Source: Siphonodentalium dalli
Lineage: Eukaryota > Mollusca > Scaphopoda > Gadilida > Siphonodentaliidae
DNA: 64,000 nt
Assembly (NCBI GenBank): GCA_032622095.1
Contig: CP136066.1
Coordinates: forward strand, 47,776,911-47,840,910
Direction: 5' to 3'
Positions 31,061 to 44,200 of this stretch are shown here, piece after piece. The notes beneath the pieces are model-generated. The model saw nothing but the letters and a program-made list of their open reading frames with translations. It ran no database searches and was not told the origin of the DNA. The position numbers were made by a program, and so were the translations under genes. Position 1 is the stretch's first letter; each line of letters begins with the position of its first letter.

Positions 31061-32062
31061 CTAATTATAATGAGTAATAGTGGAGTAGATTAATAACACA
31101 GTTGCCCACTTTATGACTAAAGCATGCCATTTTGCACAAATGTGCATCTTCACATATTTCTGTTTTGTATATGTGGAACCTCTCTGACTGTTTACTGTAA
31201 TCCACATTTTAAAGGTGTTGTAGAATATAAAGAGTGCAGTGATATCGAAAATATTAAACATCGCAAATAATCTTACCATGGAATGTGCTATTTTAAATTT
31301 TGAATATACAGTATATAAGTATGTGTCTGCGACATATTTTTTTCAGAATTATAATGTCATCAGACACGGTGTATTTAGTACAGTTGCGATCAACATTTAA
31401 CACTGAAACCAATGGGATTTCCGCCGTTTGCCTAGGTAGTCATGGTGACACCACATATATACAAGCATGTGCCACTTTATTAAGCAGAGGGGTCGGACGT
31501 GTAACTTGTTGTAACTTGGAGTGATTTCATAAAACAACGAACAGTATAGTTATGCCAACAGATACAGTAATAAAAAACAGTATGTGTCAAATGGTTCAGT
31601 ACTAATGTCCAGTTTAAAGGCAAGGATGGCCATCGCCGTGGGTATGCTGTTAAAATAGTCACATCTGTTAAAACTGCCATATACAGACAGAATATTCAAA
31701 TATAGACATATTTTGTACTTACATGTTATACCAACCATAAATATCGCAAATAGTATGATGTTGTCCAGTTATACACTTGGATATGTACCGTTTTTGGATT
31801 TTGTTTACATAACAAAGCGCACAAACTTTACAATAACATACTATATACGCCACCTCTAGTTTGTATAAGATCAAAATATGTCTATATTTGAATATTCTTT
31901 CTGTTTATGGACGTGACTATTTTAACAGCATACCCACCGCGAAAGTAATCTGTCCCTTTACAGTCGATGCTTACCAAGACTGAAGTTTTAGGAAATGGTT
32001 ATAAACTGATTGATGATATTTGTTATAAATTGACAAACATTTAACCATTTTCATACTTAATA
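31061..32062. other. Non-coding sequence shared with copy B
   Basis: Matches 44,215-44,920 and 46,850-47,042. It contains a single unit (ACATACTATATACGCCACCT, near 31,836) of the 43-bp motif that is massively expanded in copy B. No gene is recognised. Confidence 0.5.
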
Positions 32063-32761
32063 TTGGCTGCGGACACACGTATCACAGTAGCGATGGCATA
32101 GTAGGTGGGACAATTAAATATGGTGGAGTTTGGTGACAATTGGTTGTCATAATTAATATGCCATAGCGAGCAATGTCACCGGCTGCACATTCGCATAATG
32201 AGTCCCCAAAAGTTCGTTATAATCAGTCTTTTTCTTGTTTTTGGTCCTTGTATAGTTTGCTTTGTTTATTCCAGATACTTTCTCGCAGCTGCAGTTCCCC
32301 CAACAGTTCCGACACAGCTTAATTTGCACATGTGATAATATTAGCGGAATTATGCGGAGAACTAAACGTCGCAAAATAAAAACCGCAATTGGGGAACTGT
32401 CTTAATACGCATGAAATTTAAGTGGATAAACAAGAATTGAGATCATATCAACAAAACTTACTGCATGCATGATATGTGAGTGAATGAGGGATTGCCACGG
32501 TCAAACACAATTCTGGACGATTGATCGTGCAATTATACATATCGTAGAGAACACATTGTAGCATAACGTAATGAGGAGAGATCAGCCTTGATGAGACGCC
32601 ATGGGTTAATTGGTCGAGTCAACTCATTGTGCGGAAACTCAGCGGGCGACACGCTAGCTATGGCACAGAAATATGACGACCAATTGTCACAAAAATTGCA
32701 CCATAATAAATGGTCACACCTACTATGCCATCGCAATTGTGGTACGTGTGTCCGCAGCCAA
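32063..32761. mobile_element. TA-type MITE, copy A
   Basis: Terminal inverted repeats start TTGGCTGCGGACACACGTA and end with the reverse complement TACGTGTGTCCGCAGCCAA. They are ~110 bp long and flanked by TA on each side (32,061-32,062 and 32,762-32,763). The interior lacks a transposase. A TA duplication fits the Tc1/mariner superfamily. It abuts the 5' end of the capsid-like remnant. Confidence 0.8.
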
Positions 32762-32763
32762 TA

Positions 32764-33853
32764 GTAGTGTATACACGACAATTAGATGTCACCATTTCAA
32801 GAACAGGTGGCACTGATTTTGATAATGGTAACAAAGCAGTCCCAACTAACAATTTTTTACACTCGATGTTCGAATGAGTTGATGTGTTATTCAACGCAGA
32901 AGAAGTCAGTGAAGGCAGAGGATATCATTACAGGAGTTACATTGAAAATTTACTGCCGTCGTGCACTGAAAAGTCCTTAGCCAACACAGACATGTTCGTC
33001 AAACAAAAAGCGGGAACGCTGGACACGCCGTACGATGATGCAACGCGACATATGAAAATTACGAACATTACACTGAAGGCATATAAAACGACACCTAAAA
33101 TGTTTCAACTAACTGGAAGACTCCATTGCGATACTTTTTTTCAAGAAAGGCTCATCCTTCCGGGAGTTCAAGTCAGAGTCAACATGTACAGGAGCAAACC
33201 AGAATTTGCGTTGCAAGGAGTCGGTGGACCATTCAAAATTAGTATAGACTCGGCAAATTTTTTCGTTAGAACCGTTGAACTTAGTGACCCTGAATCAAAT
33301 TCTATAATGTCGAAACTGATTGCAGGATCTAGAGCATTGTATCCGATTAACAGAGTTTCTCTTACTTCGTTTACTATTGCGCAGGGAAAACAAAGTTTCA
33401 CTAATGATAACACGTTTCTGGGTGATGCTCAACTTCCAAAACGTGTCATAGCTTTTGTTAAAAAACAGTTCATATAACGGATGTGAAGAAGTAGATAACA
33501 CGATCAACGGAAAAAGTGTAATTGGAATTCCTTACAAGCAAAACTTTGGCGATAAACGCTACACGACATCCTGTTATAGTTTCCTGAACTCGATCAATAC
33601 AGATTACTCTGCAGATGATGTAAAAAGATCGTATGACGATTTTCGCGACGGATACAGCACGTTCGGTTTCGATAGAACTGCAGACCAACAAGCTGATTCT
33701 GGTGCATTTAGACCGAAGAAAAGAGGAAGTGGAAAACTATTCGTTCAATTTAAACAGGCACTTCCCGACACCACCAACGTTATCGTATATGCAGAGTATG
33801 ACTATATTATCGAAATAGACAGCAATAGAGGCATGTACAAAGATTATATATAA
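32764..33853 (+). pseudogene. Maverick/Polinton capsid-like gene remnant (F54H12.2-type), copy A
   Basis: The frames carry the hallmarks of the F54H12.2-like family, which is encoded by Polinton/Maverick elements and thought to form their virus-like capsid: LTGRLHCDTFFQERLILPG near residue 80 of the middle frame, LGDAQLPKRVI further on, and TNVIVYAEYDY near the C-terminus. The 5' end is replaced by the MITE. Lesions seen are an in-frame TGA at 32,875-32,877 (AGA in copy B) and a deletion of about 40 bp with a frameshift near 33,470. The C-terminus is intact, and its TAA overlaps the ATG of the next gene by one base. It is a dead copy. Confidence 0.75.
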
Positions 33854-34307
33854 TGCTTACCACTAATGACATAGAACATCTTGCTCGAAGAGATAGAAAA
33901 GTTTGGGATATTCTATTCGGAGTTACATCGTGCGATCTATTGCCAACACATTTATCAGCTGGCTGCGGAATTATTGCCAATACTGATCTATCACATAAAC
34001 CCGGTCAACATTGGATCGTTATCTACATATATACCATCAAATGCAAAATTAATTTATTTTTAACCCGTTGGCGATAGAACCCCCACCTCAATTTTTCAAT
34101 TTCTTTGAGCAATTTCCTTGTATTGAACTGCATTACTCGACCAAAAACATTTAATCTATTATCTCTTTTAATTGCGGATTATATTGTTTGTTCTATGTGT
34201 ATTCTACTGCACATACTGTTGATAATCCACTCTTATATTTTGAAAATCGAGGCAGATTCAATGATATACTTGTATTGTTGTTCACAGATGTTATATTGGA
34301 ACCATAA
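33853..34307 (+). pseudogene. Maverick/Polinton cysteine protease remnant, copy A
   Basis: The first frame (33,853-34,077) ends with the block KPGQHWIVIYIY, in which His is the catalytic histidine of the adenovirus-type protease family used by Polintons. The catalytic cysteine block, NCGLYCLFY, lies in another frame with TGC at 34,173-34,175, and the frame ends at 34,305-34,307. At least two frameshifts and a stop separate the blocks, so the enzyme is dead. In intact elements this protease matures the capsid proteins. Its position directly after the capsid-like gene supports both assignments. Confidence 0.72.
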
Positions 34308-35821
34308 TTGCTGTATATAAAATCGCAATGCATGAACGCCTTGTTTGTAATTCTTACCCCGACCTTTGTGTGAGATGGCTGACATACTACCATTCTACGG
34401 GAAATACAACGTGTTCTCAAATATTTTGGTTATATTAATCACGTTTATAAGTCGCTTTGGACACACTACTGTGGTGAATGGGATATCGAATAAAACACTT
34501 ATTTTCATATTTTTTTAATTCAAATTGCAGTGCGCATTTTCCTGCTCATATATATACCGAATATGTAGCTTGTTTCGCCGCTCAAACTGATTATGTCCGT
34601 GATGGGTATTTGCGCATCTCAGTATATTGGGCGGGGCTCTTCCGAGTCCAATAGATGTCATATCCCCCGAGTGGACATAAACAGCTTAGTAAGCGACAAC
34701 ATTAGCTACATATTTAATGGTTCCATCACACAAAACTTGCATTTTGTGAGGTAAATCTGTCACTTTCCTCTGGTTTACATTCGATACTACGATGACACCC
34801 TTACAGTTATTAGGTCAAGCAAACTAATGAACATTCGTGACGTGGGGAAAACCGGAATGCAGCTTAGAGCGAAATAATTCCATTGGAGGAATCATTGCCA
34901 TTTGCTTATCATGAATATTCGTTATTCGTTCCGAAGCTGGAGAATATATGTCTATAATTTGTGCATAGTTCAGACGTTGTGTTACCTGAAATATGATCCA
35001 ATTGGTTCACTCAAATAAGTACATACTATCTTTATGGTGACAAACTAATAATTAAACTTGCTGTCAGTACAGCCGCGATATCCTATCACATCGAATCATT
35101 GTGTCTCAGGACGTGTGTCCATTCCACTTTAGCTATACATGGTGGTATTCGAACTTGGAATGCGTGGTTAGTATATATATGATGTACACGCATATAGTGT
35201 ATATGAACGCTTTTGATGGGAAATGGAGGAGCGACTGATGGGTTTGCATTCCGTGGACAATCAGCCCCGCTCCAACCGCCGAACAAAAAGTCGCAACATG
35301 TAACTGGCATGTGAAGTGAGTGTCAAAAGATCATCGGCCTACATGTTTAAGCAAGGTTGAAGCTGCGTCAGTACCAAAACCTTTTGCTAGTAGAATAATT
35401 CTTGCTATGATATTATATGTATGTGGTATAGACTCGGGTGGCGATGTTGGCGTCCTGCACCACGAATTGGTGACATTTAAGTAATTGTACCTGCATGTAT
35501 ATTTACCATACAACGCATAACGATACCACATAATGGCTTCAAGCATTCAGCTGATAAAAAGTATACATCAACCAATTAATCCACACTGTAGCCACGCCAA
35601 GAAATGTAAGTATTGGTGATGTATTTTGCATATAACATATTATCCGATGAACTGATACATACCTTTGCAAATTACCGTAACCTGTCGCATCACCATATCG
35701 CATGCTGTATCTATTATATAACTTATATAGGTGTAATGAATCAATATATAATGGTGGCTTATTCATATACTAACATATACATGTAGTAACACACGCTTGA
35801 CATCAGATGATATTACTATCA
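34308..35821. other. Non-coding flank downstream of the protease remnant, copy A
   Basis: Collinear with 49,335-51,310. A short frame from ATG 34,377 starts ADILPFYGKYNVFSN and runs 47 codons. It is too short to assign. No other gene is seen. Confidence 0.5.
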
Positions 35822-37320
35822 GCGTTAGTTCAGGACACAAAATAGTGTTCGGTGCTAAATTTTGATCGTAACTCTAGTCAACACAAAATCAAATGGCCAT
35901 AATTTTAAAATATAAGTTCGAGTTCAATGTTTAGTTATTGAATTGTCGTAGATCAGAATACGAGAAATGGCACCATGCATACAAAAAGCGAAAATCTATA
36001 TCCGGGTTTCACTGTTAAATTTGTATCGCAGCTGTAGTCATATTATGTATATACACATATATTAACTCGTACATCGATAGCACTGTTATTATGATATGAT
36101 CGCTGTCTTTGGGTCCCCATTGCATAATGCGCTGAATACTTTGGCATTTGCAGCGAAATCCAAGAATGCCGCCGAAAATGCATACAGATCACGCTCCAAA
36201 TTTGAACAATCAATGGACATTTTCAGCAATAAATATTGACAAATTATTCATATTTAACATATTTAAACTATTACTCGTGATAAGATCCAAATAAAAGTAA
36301 ATTATTTTGGAAAATATGGCTAATATCGGAAATGTCCAAAGGCCGCCAAAATGAAAAAGGCGGCCAATGTGCAGGTGGCTCCACATAAAAAAAATGAAAG
36401 TATGGTGACACCCTAAATTTGTGCAACTTCCATACTTTAGTCACAAATTGAACAATTGCCTTAAAAAATGGCCTTTAATTACTCCACTAGTAAGTTATTC
36501 CGGTCATATCGCATTGTATCGCAATAATCCTGAGTCTGATGTCAATAAATGTATGAGCGATATCACGCGTGGAGGTACATTTAGCGCTCAGTTCATATGT
36601 CACAACCTTAGCATGGTGCAAACCAATAGTTGTTTTACACAGTTGGAAAGTTTGACTGAAATCACACAACGATATCAGGTTGCGAAGCAATAGTTGTTTT
36701 ACACCTTTGGGAAGTTTGATGTACTAGCTTGACAGTTCCTAAGGCGGTGCAAATGTAATTTCGCGAATATAGGAGTTTGATTTGGTTCAACGTGGGCGCA
36801 GTTATTTCAAAGTGGACATACCAACTGGAAGCCTCTAGTCACTATCCTGTATAGAGTTCGTAGTGCAAAATTTGTATTATATACCAATTTGGGGGGGGGG
36901 TCATATTCAAGCCTTCCAAGATATTTGTTTTGTCTTTTTTAATGAGATTTTCATTTTGTTTCCGAGTGGGCGGGGGGGGGGTGAGGGGGTGGGTGCGCGA
37001 TTGAGCACATCAGTGCACACATCAACAGCACTCCGCCAACTTTTAACATTTGTTTAAATAGTCGGAAATTTAAAAACAAATTCATTTTGAATTTGCTCTG
37101 ATAGCTTGATCTTCCAACAAGATGTTACATAATAATATAGTTTACATAATGGTTGTAGCTATCAGTTTTGAAATTTGGTTTTGAATATTTCGAATACGTC
37201 GAATATTGCCTTATTCCGGTTAAATGTGTGCACTATAATATCCATCAGTTTGAAATATCGCAACCCGAGGGGAGCTAATATAATTTCCCATATACACTTG
37301 GGGAAAACCTTGCTTCAATG
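35822..37320. other. 1.5-kb stretch present only in copy A
   Basis: The collinear point in copy B is uninterrupted near 51,310. The stretch contains 'AAAATGGC'/'GGCGGCC' words like those at 26,100-26,860 and poly-G runs at 36,890 and 36,970. No terminal repeats or genes were found, so it may be an insertion in A or a deletion in B. Confidence 0.5.
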
Positions 37321-39060
37321 GGGATACAGTTGGAAATAATACATATATGTGCCATCCGACCCCTGCTATGGGGCCTCTAGTCCTCTATAATCACGTTCTG
37401 TGTCATACGACCTTTCTCTGTGGCCTCTATAACCACGTTTCTGAGTTCCAATCGCGCTTGTAATCGGAGACAAATAAATACCCCGATCGCCGATGATTGG
37501 TGACCTTGTTGCTCTATTATTATGTAACATCTTGTTCGTTTATCTCGGAGTGTGTTAGCTGGTGGGTCGGACATAGCGCAAACAATAGCTGGTGATTATC
37601 TCAACAATAGCTGTGGAATATTTAAATATTCCCCGTTTACTGTTAAGATATATATCCACTTACTATTCTTGTCAGTGGGGATAGTCTATAAATAATGTGC
37701 GAGGGCAAACGGTAGAATCATGGCGGCTGGGGTTTAAACTTTAATATGTACATAGTCTGTCTGTGTTACACTATATCCTGTTTGATGGTGGTCAACTGAC
37801 ATATTTGATCATCCTGTTCACATCCCAATAATGCAGAGACTGTAACACGAACAGAAAGTTACAGATTGTTAACAAATCTGACCTAATCACCAAAGGCGGT
37901 CAGCAAAATAATTGGGCGTGCTTTTCAAAGTTCAGCCGAATTGCATCTGAAGTCAGTTATCTATATCGATCAAGTTATCGTAGCTATGAGTTTGGAAATA
38001 ATATATTGGGCTGACTTAATGTGCTGCGTAGGCTAGTCTCAAATTATCGGCAGATTTTGTGAAAATATATAAGAATACACTCAGCTTTTTAATGGGAATA
38101 AATCACCAAAAAAGCTATATTAATATAAGAAATGAATCACTGTATCCCATAATAACACACACATCCACGCAAGGCATGCGTTAAATAAACAATTATCACG
38201 AGAGTTATTACCAAGACAGTAGAACTACGGCAATAACTGAAATATGACACTATATGTCGAGCGAAGGAGCCGAAGATGCAAAAATGCAAAACGCAAATCG
38301 GATATAGTTGATCTGACTATGTATGTATAAACATGAAATATGTAATCTGTAACTGGGAACTAAGAGCCAAGTGACTCGTTCTTGAAATAACGAAATAGTA
38401 CTGATAAGAATTACCAATAGCTTATACTAGTAAATATTTCAAACAACCCAACTATCTTTTCGCAGAATTAACTACTACCAGTCCGTTCGTGAGAAAATAG
38501 TGTCGTTCACTCTTATTGTCACTCACAGTAAAGTGATATAGTTTTGTTTGTCGTGATTTGTTATTACTGAAGTATGTTCTTATACGGTGATAGTCAGTGG
38601 AAGGCTCGATGTTTGCATGACGCTCTCATGTCGATCATTAGTTTTTCGAAATCTTAATCGTAACTACGGATATGGCAAAACGACAACTGATAGAAAGAAC
38701 ACAACTTATAGTGACGTAGCTCTCTATTCGTAATTGTCGTCAGTAGTAGTTCACTATGCGAAAGTTGTCCATAATATTGTGTTTCAATGGCAAATTTTGA
38801 AATCTATGGTGACATGGTAAGCAGTCTCTCAATATAATTATTGAGATTTTTCTCCAAATATTGCAATTAAACCTGTTTTGTTTTTGGGTGTGCGACAATC
38901 GAATTTTTGTATTCGTCCATCCAAACAATGTGCGCATCGTTTGGGCCGAATTCCAATCTATAAGAAAACAGCACTATATTTCGAGGGTTCGTTCATTCAG
39001 GGGTCATCTTTATTTTTGGCTGAGACCCGTACCGACCTCTTACGAACTGATAGATAGTCA
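37321..39060. other. Non-coding sequence shared with 51,330-53,000
   Basis: Near-identical to copy B. No convincing coding frame on either strand. Confidence 0.55.
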
Positions 39061-39179
39061 CCATATGTTATAGACACACACAACTCACCATCCCATCTAC
39101 ACAATTATTGATATATGTGCCACACCATACGACATTCTATTATATTATACATTATCCCTTTCATGGCGGGAGATGCGCT

Positions 39180-39660
39180 GCTGCAGTATTAATGATCCTG
39201 CGCAAGTGTTTCCCATAGAGAGCCTCGCATATTTAAGAGAATGCACTGGCTTACAGGGTTAAGGTAAATAATATTAGGCCAGTGCATAATCTTATATGTG
39301 CGAGGTTCCATATGGGAGACTTGCTTATATACATGTAAGAGATTGCATTGCCACGGGGTTTGTCGCAAAACGCCAGGAAGCGCCAGAAGGGTTACATATA
39401 TTGTTTTAGTCGGTCGAAAGCTCTACAGAGCGTGTGCTTAATACATATGATTTATATCCGATTCTAAATAGAATAACATTTATTTTATCTTATGACCTCA
39501 TATGAACTAAAATTGCAAGGGTATGTGAAAGTACATGAATGCATATGGAAGGTTTAAAAATATGTTAATGAACGTTTTAAAGATCCATTTGAAACCAAAT
39601 TAATTTTCAGCTTACCAGGCTGAAGGAAACATAAACATACTTGTAATCACATCATGTGTA
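39180..39660. repeat. Dispersed repeat with palindromic core
   Basis: 'AGCCTCGCATATTTAAGAGA', 'ATGCACTGGC' and the inverse 'GCCAGTGCAT...GCGAGG' flank a short core, followed by the family described at 60-235. Related copies lie at 53,080-53,480 and 56,380-56,900. TTAA at 39,555 is the empty-site counterpart of the MITE insertion at 54,180. Confidence 0.65.
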
Positions 39661-40960
39661 TGATGGCACAGGTGTCGACCCAATCCACAGAGGCGTGTCG
39701 TTAAAAGAAGTAAAATATCAATTAAAAAATAGATTAGTTTAAAACGAGCGCTGCACTTTTAAAAATGCATCGCTTAACAAGAAATTAATCATCGATGCAG
39801 TTTTAAAGTGGCACGATAATTTTAAACTCATAACAATGGACATTTTAAACTTCTCACTTTTTGCGATAAAAGCATCGACGCTCTTTATAAGACTAAAATA
39901 GGTGATCATTGGATTTTTTGCTTAGCTGACACAAAATCAAAACGTGTTTAATCGTCCTCTGTTGGAAGTCGATTTGTTTGTTCTCCGAAAAAAGATAACT
40001 ACATAAATCGCCGGCGTCCTTCACATGTGGTATCCTGTTGCTGATAACTTTAGTATTTATCTGATTGTTTTCAAAAATTGGCATATGGATTACTCACATG
40101 AACATACAGGTAAAATTTAAATTTTGATTTGGTGCGCCAATTATAGTGGGGTCCCTTTGGCTCCAAAAATGGCCATATTGTGACTGTAGTGACTAAAGCA
40201 TGAAAATTCAAATATATGTTGCTTAGTTATGAGGAAAACGTTTTGGAGGGGGTGCCCGGTGGGAGTACCTGTGTCGGCATCAAATATTTGAGAAAAGTTG
40301 AAAAATCCTACTGTTGGTAATAAATGAGACTTGTATTAAAATAAATTATGTTAACTCATTGTGCCATCAATAGTGCATCAAACGGACTGGGCCATTAGGA
40401 CATATAGGGTCAAGATCAATTGCTATGGTCAAGGTCATTGCACAAATGTCATATTTTGGTCCATTATTTTTTTTTAATTTTCTCATATTTCGCTACCTCT
40501 AGTGCCTTAGTCATTAAACAGAATCCCCATCATAATGCAAAATAACACCGTATATAGAAGGGATGTTAGATAACTATAGGCGAGATTGCGGAAGGAGGTT
40601 GTAGATGTCGGGATGAATGGACAGGGTGGAAGCGGAGTGGACTGGGAGGGAAGAGTAGTAGATAGGGGCAATCCCCAGGGCATACTGATATGTTCCTAGA
40701 TCAGGAGAGTTGCATCCCCTCCCGACCGCGACACGCGAAGTCCACATAAGACAACAACGAACCCAGTGGAGAACAATATACATAACACCCTACACGGGGA
40801 TGTGGCATGTATACTTTGGGATTGGGCGTTAATCATCTCTGGGCCGTGATGTCGAGCGTGCCTTGCGACGCAAAGTCTGATCACATTACCACATGCACGC
40901 CACCGAGGGGACCCCAAACATATATGTTTCTTCCATGACTGGAGCTTCCTGATATTTTGC
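39661..40960. other. Unassigned sequence between the duplicated segments
   Basis: Short frames only. I see no domain, RNA gene or repeat family. Confidence 0.45.
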
Positions 40961-41850
40961 GAAAACCCTGTGCAAATGCGTTATCTTCTATATACCATAG
41001 TGTCCATATTGGGAGCCTCGCATATATATATTCACCTAATACGCACAAGCTTGACTACCAAGAGATATCTTATCGGGGTCCACGATATGATGGCTCTTGG
41101 TATACAATCGCGACCACGAGAGGCACGCGTGCTTTCGATTGAATATCATATTTAATCTGAAGGGTAATAACTCTATAAATAATTTTTTGACGAAATGACG
41201 GCGATTTGTATGAGAAATTGCAACACCACAATAGATCAACTTTGGAGAAATATAAGTAAAATTCTTCTCTTTGGTGGGTGGGTTTGGGGGAGGTTTGGGA
41301 TACGCTCTTTAAAACACTTCTCCAAATATGTCCGTTATTTCGTCAAAGACACCTTTTCAAATATCTCCGTTATTTCGTTTATAAAAATAATTTCATATTT
41401 ATATATTTCGTTCTATATTTCTCCCTATTTCGCTATTTCGCTGTATGTTCCTATTTCGAGTTTTCGTTCTATTTCGCTATTTCGCTGTATTTTCCTATTT
41501 CGATTTTCGATGTATTTTCCTATTTCGCTTTTTCGTTTTATTTTATATTTCGATATTTCGCTATATTTGACATATTATGGGATATGGTATTATATGATAC
41601 CCAACATTCTGATATTCAATCGAACATCACGTGCCTCCCGTGGTCGCGATTGTATACCAAGAGCCATCATATCGTGGACTCCGATAAGATATCTCTTGGT
41701 AGTCAAGCTTGTGCATATTGCCTGATATATTAGTGAATATATTGGCGTAACAATATTTACATTGACCTTGTGAGTCAGTGCATTCTCTTGTATACCTTAG
41801 ATGATCCCTGTGGGAGACTCGCGTATAAGACATTGCACTGACACATGGTT
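40960..41850. mobile_element. Inverted-repeat element with TTTCG-rich interior
   Basis: 41,043-41,148 and 41,610-41,714 are inverted copies (GCACAAGCTTGACTACCAAG...). Outside them are halves of the dispersed palindromic repeat (GGGAGCCTCGCATATATA near 41,010; GTGCATTCTCTTGTATA near 41,780). Between them is a low-complexity stretch of CTATTTCG words. No transposase. Confidence 0.65.
41330..41575. repeat. Cryptic CTATTTCG repeat
   Basis: The words TATTTCG, CTATTTCGCT and TTTCGTT recur at short irregular spacing. This produces a Phe/Ser/Tyr/Ile-rich frame (41,195-41,725) that is not a gene. Confidence 0.75.
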
Positions 41851-41999
41851 TTTAATGCCGCATCAAAGCAGCTCCCGTGTGAAAGGGTTGAATGAAGCCA
41901 AATGGTCGCTGCATTCCGGCGTTACTTTTATGATACCATATGCACATTTTATTGGTTGACAAACCAAAAACTAATATAATACAATGCTGAAGTGCATCT

Positions 42000-43910
42000 T
42001 ATATCGTAGGTATGCACCCGATTTCTAAATAGCGGATATCTTGAATGGCCAATTTGTTGGCTGGTCACAAAACCCTTACCATATTGTGCACACACAGATC
42101 ACGCCACGGTCCATGATTGTATCAAAAATAGTATTTCTTCCGTATCGACCATTTTTGAAGCAGTTTAGGTATAAAACTGAGAACATATAGATTGATATAT
42201 GCTGCACAATCTCAACGTATTACATATTTATAACTGCATAATTAGATTAATGTATGTGGATTTCCTTTATCCATGTGCCATATACAGAAAACGAAGGTGT
42301 TGATATATCTTATATGTTGATTACAAGCTGAAAATAGTGGCCATCTTGAATCTGTATACCATTCTGACTGGTTGGTAGAAAAACATTGATCAGTACTTTA
42401 CTCTGACCATGCATGCCAAATTCCATACTGGTATCGTTTTTTCCTCAATTTGACCTTTTAAAAAAATATTTTTAAGTACAAACATCAACAATTTTTTATC
42501 ACTGCTGGACAAACTCGTCTTATTTGTACATGGTTATAGTTGCTCAACTTTATGGTCGTGATTGACTTAATTGGTGTGACAAACAAAGAACAAACGATAT
42601 TTTATACATTATGTTGAGTAAAAGCTGAAATCAAATTGGCTGCCATTTTGAATATGACCAAAATTCTTCAGTTTTCACACTGACCAGACTTGTCTGTATC
42701 ACACAGTGAACGATTATGTTACTATATGTTACACTTAGCCGCTTTACTATAAGGCATTATGTATATACATGTAAGAAGGCAGTGTAACTCACATAAATTT
42801 ATCAACAGTTGTGCATATATCAATTTAATGCATATTTCGTTGTGTCTACTTGGTTATTTTCACGTCATTGTCAATTGGAACCAATTATCCATCAAGATAT
42901 GTGTCATAGTATTTCATGTATATATACAACCGATTAACTGTGAGAGAACCGACTCGATCATCAAACTGCGCGGATTTCGTCATTGTTATGATATATTTTT
43001 GTGTAATTATCAACCGTTGTATGACCACAGAGTGTGTAGGAAATGGAAAAATGAATCGAATTATCAACATAGCTCAAAAATGAGTTTGATCTGTCAAAAA
43101 CCCCCGAAAAAAAAGAGGCATATATGGGTTAAAATTAAAAACAAATCGTCCCTGAACCATCACAAATCAACAATAGAATGACTGCCGATGTAACATTTCC
43201 TACACAGTGATGGGACAAGAGGTACATGCATGGGGAAAGCACTCGGGTTGAAACCTGCAGAATATACATGCATAATAGCCAAGCGCCCGGCACCGTGGGA
43301 GGGTATATATGCCTGCAATATATAGGCATTCAATGAATTATAACGGTGTACATATTTGACGAATTTTAGGCTCCATCTCATCATACCGCGGTGTTTACAA
43401 CGAACGTGAACATATATACAATTTAATTGTTTTATCATTAAAACTGAGTACTTTCTTACCTTATCTTAGTGTAGATATATCTATGTACATGTACTTTCCA
43501 GTGTCTGTTTTCGGCTTCACAAATTGAAGTCCAAACGGAATCCGGTGTTGATCTATTTAGTTTGTTTACACTATCCTTGACTACACGTCTTCGCCATACT
43601 GCATTGCGTATAAAGGAATAGCCAAAATATTTTCAACTATATATATAGCATTGATTATACAAAAGGCAAACAAAGCGACATTGAGTAAAATTAACCGGGC
43701 ATACTTGTGTATAGAGTAGCGTCCCGTTCACTGCTGTTTGAAAAAAAACAAGACAACATTAAAGGTATACTACCATCATGTAAACAAGCAAAATAAAACT
43801 TTAAAATCTATACAACCAAATCCAAATTAGCTTTGTTCTATATTCTGGCAACCTGGATTGTTCCTGCCAATTATGTGTATAAACTCAGTAAACCATCAGG
43901 GCCCCGATCA
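42000..43910. other. Non-coding sequence shared with copy A
   Basis: Matches 24,290-25,331 and 29,832-30,757. It shows the uninterrupted site of the foldback insertion near 42,990. No gene is recognised. Confidence 0.55.
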
Positions 43911-44200
43911 TTATTTCAGCTCATCGTCTCGCTTGGTATACATTCGCAACCCAAGTCTACACAGCATGGGGTACTTCAGGCAACCACGCTGCTCCTTATT
44001 AAAGCTCGTGACCTCTAACCCCCATTGAAATAGTCGAGCGTTGATCGCCGGTCGGTTCGGGTGTTTCCGCCATACGCCCCGTTGATGACGTGGCGCCTCG
44101 GTGGATTGTGGATTCCTGGATTCGTATTTAATCTGAACTGATTTGAGCTGGACCATCCGCTAAGAATACACGCGTGCAGTTTTTTATCATTGGGTCGCAC
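43911..44200 (-). pseudogene. Possible transposase helix-turn-helix fragment (copy B)
   Basis: The counterpart of 30,757-31,040, again split between two frames. See that entry for motif and doubts. Confidence 0.3.

Larger units (their letters stand above)
23677..39660. repeat. Segmental duplication, copy A
   Basis: It is collinear, in direct orientation, with 41,856-54,790. Landmarks are ACCGCATCAA at 23,685 versus 41,860, the HTH-like frame at 30,757 versus 43,911, the MITE at 32,063 versus 47,043, the capsid/protease remnants at 32,764 versus 47,749, and the flank at 37,330-39,060 versus 51,330-53,000. Copy A alone contains the foldback element 25,332-29,830 and the stretch 35,822-37,320. 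Confidence 0.88.

Noticed and set aside
34377-34520. Short frame ADILPFYGKYNVFSN..., a possible NADAR-like start downstream of the protease
   Set aside because: Only about 15 residues resemble the family, the rest is unrelated, and it is too short to support a call.
41195-41733. Phe/Tyr/Ser/Ile-rich 150-176-codon frames that look membrane-like
   Set aside because: They arise from the CTATTTCG cryptic repeat and run into an inverted-repeat arm.
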